Below are positions 62,161 to 64,000 of a stretch of DNA of 64,000 nt, in pieces. The translations under genes were made by a program, and so were the position numbers. Location: NCBI GenBank assembly GCA_958496175.1, contig OY292280.1:19964001-20028000 (forward strand), in the 5' to 3' direction. The notes below the pieces were generated by a model that was not told the DNA's origin, did not search any database, and worked only from the letters and a program-made list of their open reading frames with translations. This stretch comes from Sisyra terminalis. Lineage: Eukaryota; Arthropoda; Insecta; Neuroptera; Sisyridae. The stretch's first letter is position 1. Each line of letters begins with the position of its first letter.

Positions 62161-64000
62161 CGGTAATATTTGCGGTTATTTTTGCGGATATCATTGCGGT
62201 TATTTTTGCGGATATCATTGCGGTTATTTTGCGGTGATATTTGCGGTTATTTTTGCGGATATCATTGCGGTTATTTTGCGGTAATATTTGCGGTTATTTT
62301 TGCGGATATCATTGCGATTATTTTTGCGGATATTATTGCGGTTATTTTTGCGGATATCATTGCGGTTATTTTGCTGTAATATTTGCGGTTAATTTTGCGG
62401 ATATTATTGCGGTTAATTTTGCGGATATTATTGCGGTTATTTTTGCGGATGTCATTGCGGTTATTTTTGCGGATATCATTGCGGTTATTTTGCGGTTATT
62501 TTTGCGGATATCATTGCGGGTATTTTGCGGTAATATTTGCGGTTATTTTTGCGGATATCATTGCGGTTATTTTTGCGGATATTATTGCGGTTATTTTTGC
62601 GGATATTATTGCGGTTATTTTTGCGGATATCATTGCGGTTATTTTTGCGGATATTATTGCGGTTATTTTTGCGGATATTATTGCGGTTATTTTTGCGGAT
62701 ATCATTGCGGTTATTTTGCGGTAACATTTGCGGTTATTTTTGCGGATATTATTGCGGTTATTTTTGCGGATATCATTGCGGTTATTTTTGCGGATATTAT
62801 TGCGGTTATTTTTGCGGATATTATTGCGGTTATTTTTGCGGATATCATTGCGGTTATTTTGCGGTAACATTTGCGGTTATTTTTGCGGATATTATAGCGG
62901 TTATTTTTGCGGATATTACTGCGGTTATTTTGCGGTAATATTTACGGTTATTTTTGCGGATATTATTGCGGTTATTTTGCTGTAATATTTGCGGTTAGTT
63001 TTGCGGATATCATTGCGGTTATTTTTGCGGATATTATTGCGGTTACTTTTGCGGATATCATTGCGCTTATTTTGCGGTGATATTTGCGGTTATTTTTGCG
63101 GATATCATTGCGGTTATTTTGCGGTAATATTTGCGGTTATTTTTGCGGATATTATTGCGGTTATTTTTGCGGATATCATTGCGGTTATTTTGCGGTGATA
63201 TTAGCGGTTATTTTTGCGGATATCATTGCGGTTATTTTGCGGTGATATTTGCGGTTATTTTTGCGGATATCATTGCGGGTATTTTGTGGTAATATTTGCG
63301 GTTATTTTTGCGGATATCATTGCGGTTATTTTTGCGGATATTATTGCGGTTATTTTTGCGGATATTATTGCGGTTATTTTTGCGGATATCATTGCGGTTA
63401 TTTTGCGGTAACATTTGCGGTTATTTTTGCGGATATTATTGCGGTTATTTTTGCGGATATCATTGCGGTTATTTTGCGGTGATATTTTCGGTTATTTTTG
63501 CGGATATCATGGCGGTTATTTTGCGGTAATATTTGCGGTTATTTTTGCGCATATTATTGCGGTTATTTTTGCGGATATCATTGCGGTTATTTTGCGGTGA
63601 TATTTGCGGTAATTTTTGCGGATATCATTGCGGCTATTTTGCGGTAATAATTGCGGTTATTTTTGCGGATATTATTGCGGTTATTTTTGCGGATATCATT
63701 GCGGTTATTTTGCGGTGATATTTGCGGTTATTTTTGCGGATATCAATGCGGTTATTTTGCGGTGATATTTGCGGTTATTTTTGCGGATATCATTGCGATT
63801 ATTTTGCGGTAATATTTGCGGTTATTTTTGCGGATATTATTGCGGTTATTTTTGCGGATATCATTGCGGTTATTTTTGCGGATATTATTGCGGTTATTTT
63901 TGCGGATATCATTGCGGTTATTTTTGCGGATATAATTGCGGTTATTTTGCGGTAATATTTGCGGTTATTTTTGCGGATATCATTGCGGTTATTTTGCGGT
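62161..64000. repeat. Right-end section related to 57.5-59.3 kb
   Basis: The part 62,728 to about 63,198 matches 57,559 onward at 5,169 bp spacing, with the TTTACGGTT, GCTGTAATATT, GGTTAGTTTTGCGG and GCGCTTATT marks. From 63,415 onward the match is to 58,910 at 4,505 bp. Near 62,487-62,500 one B unit has lost its second protomer, so a stop is missing and the longest open frame of the window (62,241-62,867) results. The array continues off the right edge. Confidence 0.82.
62539..62706. repeat. Second run of seven consecutive A units
   Basis: Seven 24-bp units in the order ATC, ATT, ATT, ATC, ATT, ATT, ATC (second-half form) are followed by a TAACAT-form B at 62,707. The ATC, ATT, ATT pattern is itself repeated, and five-A runs with the same order lie at 62,728-62,850 and near 57,560-57,680. 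The run therefore probably grew by gain of three-unit (72-bp) steps. Confidence 0.88.

Larger units (their letters stand above)
1..64000. repeat. Satellite array of 24-bp (A) and 23-bp (B) units, built from a 12-bp protomer
   Basis: The whole window parses into GCGG-headed protomers of 11 to 12 bp. These pair into unit A (24 bp) and unit B (23 bp), arranged as one to seven A then one B. No stretch of unique DNA, transposon, tRNA, rRNA or structured gene was seen anywhere, and the array continues past both ends. From the consensus unit, G+C is near 38%, G is about twice C, and T is well over twice A on the + strand. A CpG sits in nearly every protomer. Variation consists of point changes, loss or gain of one protomer or one unit, and duplications from about 0.1 to 8.5 kb. 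Such arrays are known from eukaryotic heterochromatin. The host and chromosomal position are not determinable here. I do not recognise the monomer as a named satellite family. Confidence 0.98.

Noticed and set aside
62241..62867. Longest open frame (208 codons) as a real repeat protein
   Set aside because: It begins at TTG, is open only because one B unit lost its second protomer, passes through all three repeat frames, and the other frames are equally open in places. No promoter, signal or domain is visible.
62511..62870. Minus-strand ATG frames (MLPQNNRN...) as genes
   Set aside because: Each starts at the reverse complement of a TAACAT-form B and reads Asn/Lys/Ile/Arg repeats until frame is lost. 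They appear wherever that B form occurs and vary only with A-run length.
1..64000. CRISPR array, because of direct repeats at 47 or 71 bp spacing
   Set aside because: There are no unique spacers: the sequence between repeats is the same repeat. There is no leader and no cas gene.
1..64000. Telomeric or subtelomeric simple repeat
   Set aside because: The protomer is 11-12 bp with GCGG and T-runs and matches no telomere repeat I know. The higher-order structure is that of a satellite.
1..64000. CENP-B box or other known centromere protein motif
   Set aside because: The units carry GCGG followed by ATATC or TTATT. The spaced TTCG...CGGG core of a CENP-B box was not found.
1..64000. G-quadruplex array
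   Set aside because: Only GG pairs are present, about 10 bp apart, with rare GGG or GGGG changes. Two-layer quadruplexes with such long loops would be weak.
1..64000. Replication origin with DnaA-box or AT-rich iterons, on a plasmid or bacterial chromosome
   Set aside because: No DnaA-type box or replication gene is present, and 64 kb of iterons would be far outside any known origin.

Overview
This 64-kb window is one uninterrupted block of satellite DNA. I found no gene, RNA gene, transposon, CRISPR array, origin or any other unique sequence, and the array runs off both ends. By hand parsing, everything is built from a protomer of about 12 bp starting with GCGG. Two protomers make unit A (24 bp: GCGGTTATTTTT followed by GCGGATATCATT or GCGGATATTATT). 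A one-base-shorter dimer makes unit B (23 bp: GCGGTTATTTT followed by GCGGTGATATTT, GCGGTAATATTT or GCGGTAACATTT). Units are ordered as one to seven A followed by one B, giving composite repeats of 47, 71, 95, 119 bp and so on. The consensus is about 38% G+C. The + strand is rich in G and T, and one CpG falls every 11 to 12 bp.

The many open frames of 60 to 208 codons are by-products of this arithmetic. The 24-bp unit keeps frame. Each 23-bp unit moves translation to the next frame, and every third B supplies a TGA or TAA. The predicted peptides (LRISLRLF, CGYHCGYF and FADIIAVI repeats on +; lysine/asparagine/isoleucine-rich repeats on -) are not credible proteins.

Large-scale order is a patchwork of duplications. 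Left end (1-3,560): three copies of a block around a TAACAT-rich stretch. Then 3,563-25,620: a higher-order repeat with six length-variable tandem copies, tied together by a shared G-to-A mark at 3,946, 9,546, 14,294, 16,029, 17,966 and 22,526. Then 25,620-35,583: mixed modules, some re-used near 44.8 and 48.2 kb. Then 35,584-41,010: a 2,507-bp spaced duplication with nested 402-bp repeats. Then 41,011-48,912: copies of modules seen further left. Then 48,913-55,920: a perfect-length 3,504-bp tandem duplication with one detected difference. Then 55,921-64,000: B-TAACAT-rich sequence, 711-bp and 661-bp duplications, and a domain near 60-61.8 kb with private variants.

The organism cannot be named from this sequence. 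A nested satellite of this size, homogenised by local duplication, is typical of eukaryotic pericentromeric, centromeric or other heterochromatic DNA, so a eukaryote is inferred. Duplication coordinates come from matching translated frames and spot-checked bases, not from a computed alignment, so edges are approximate unless a base position is named.
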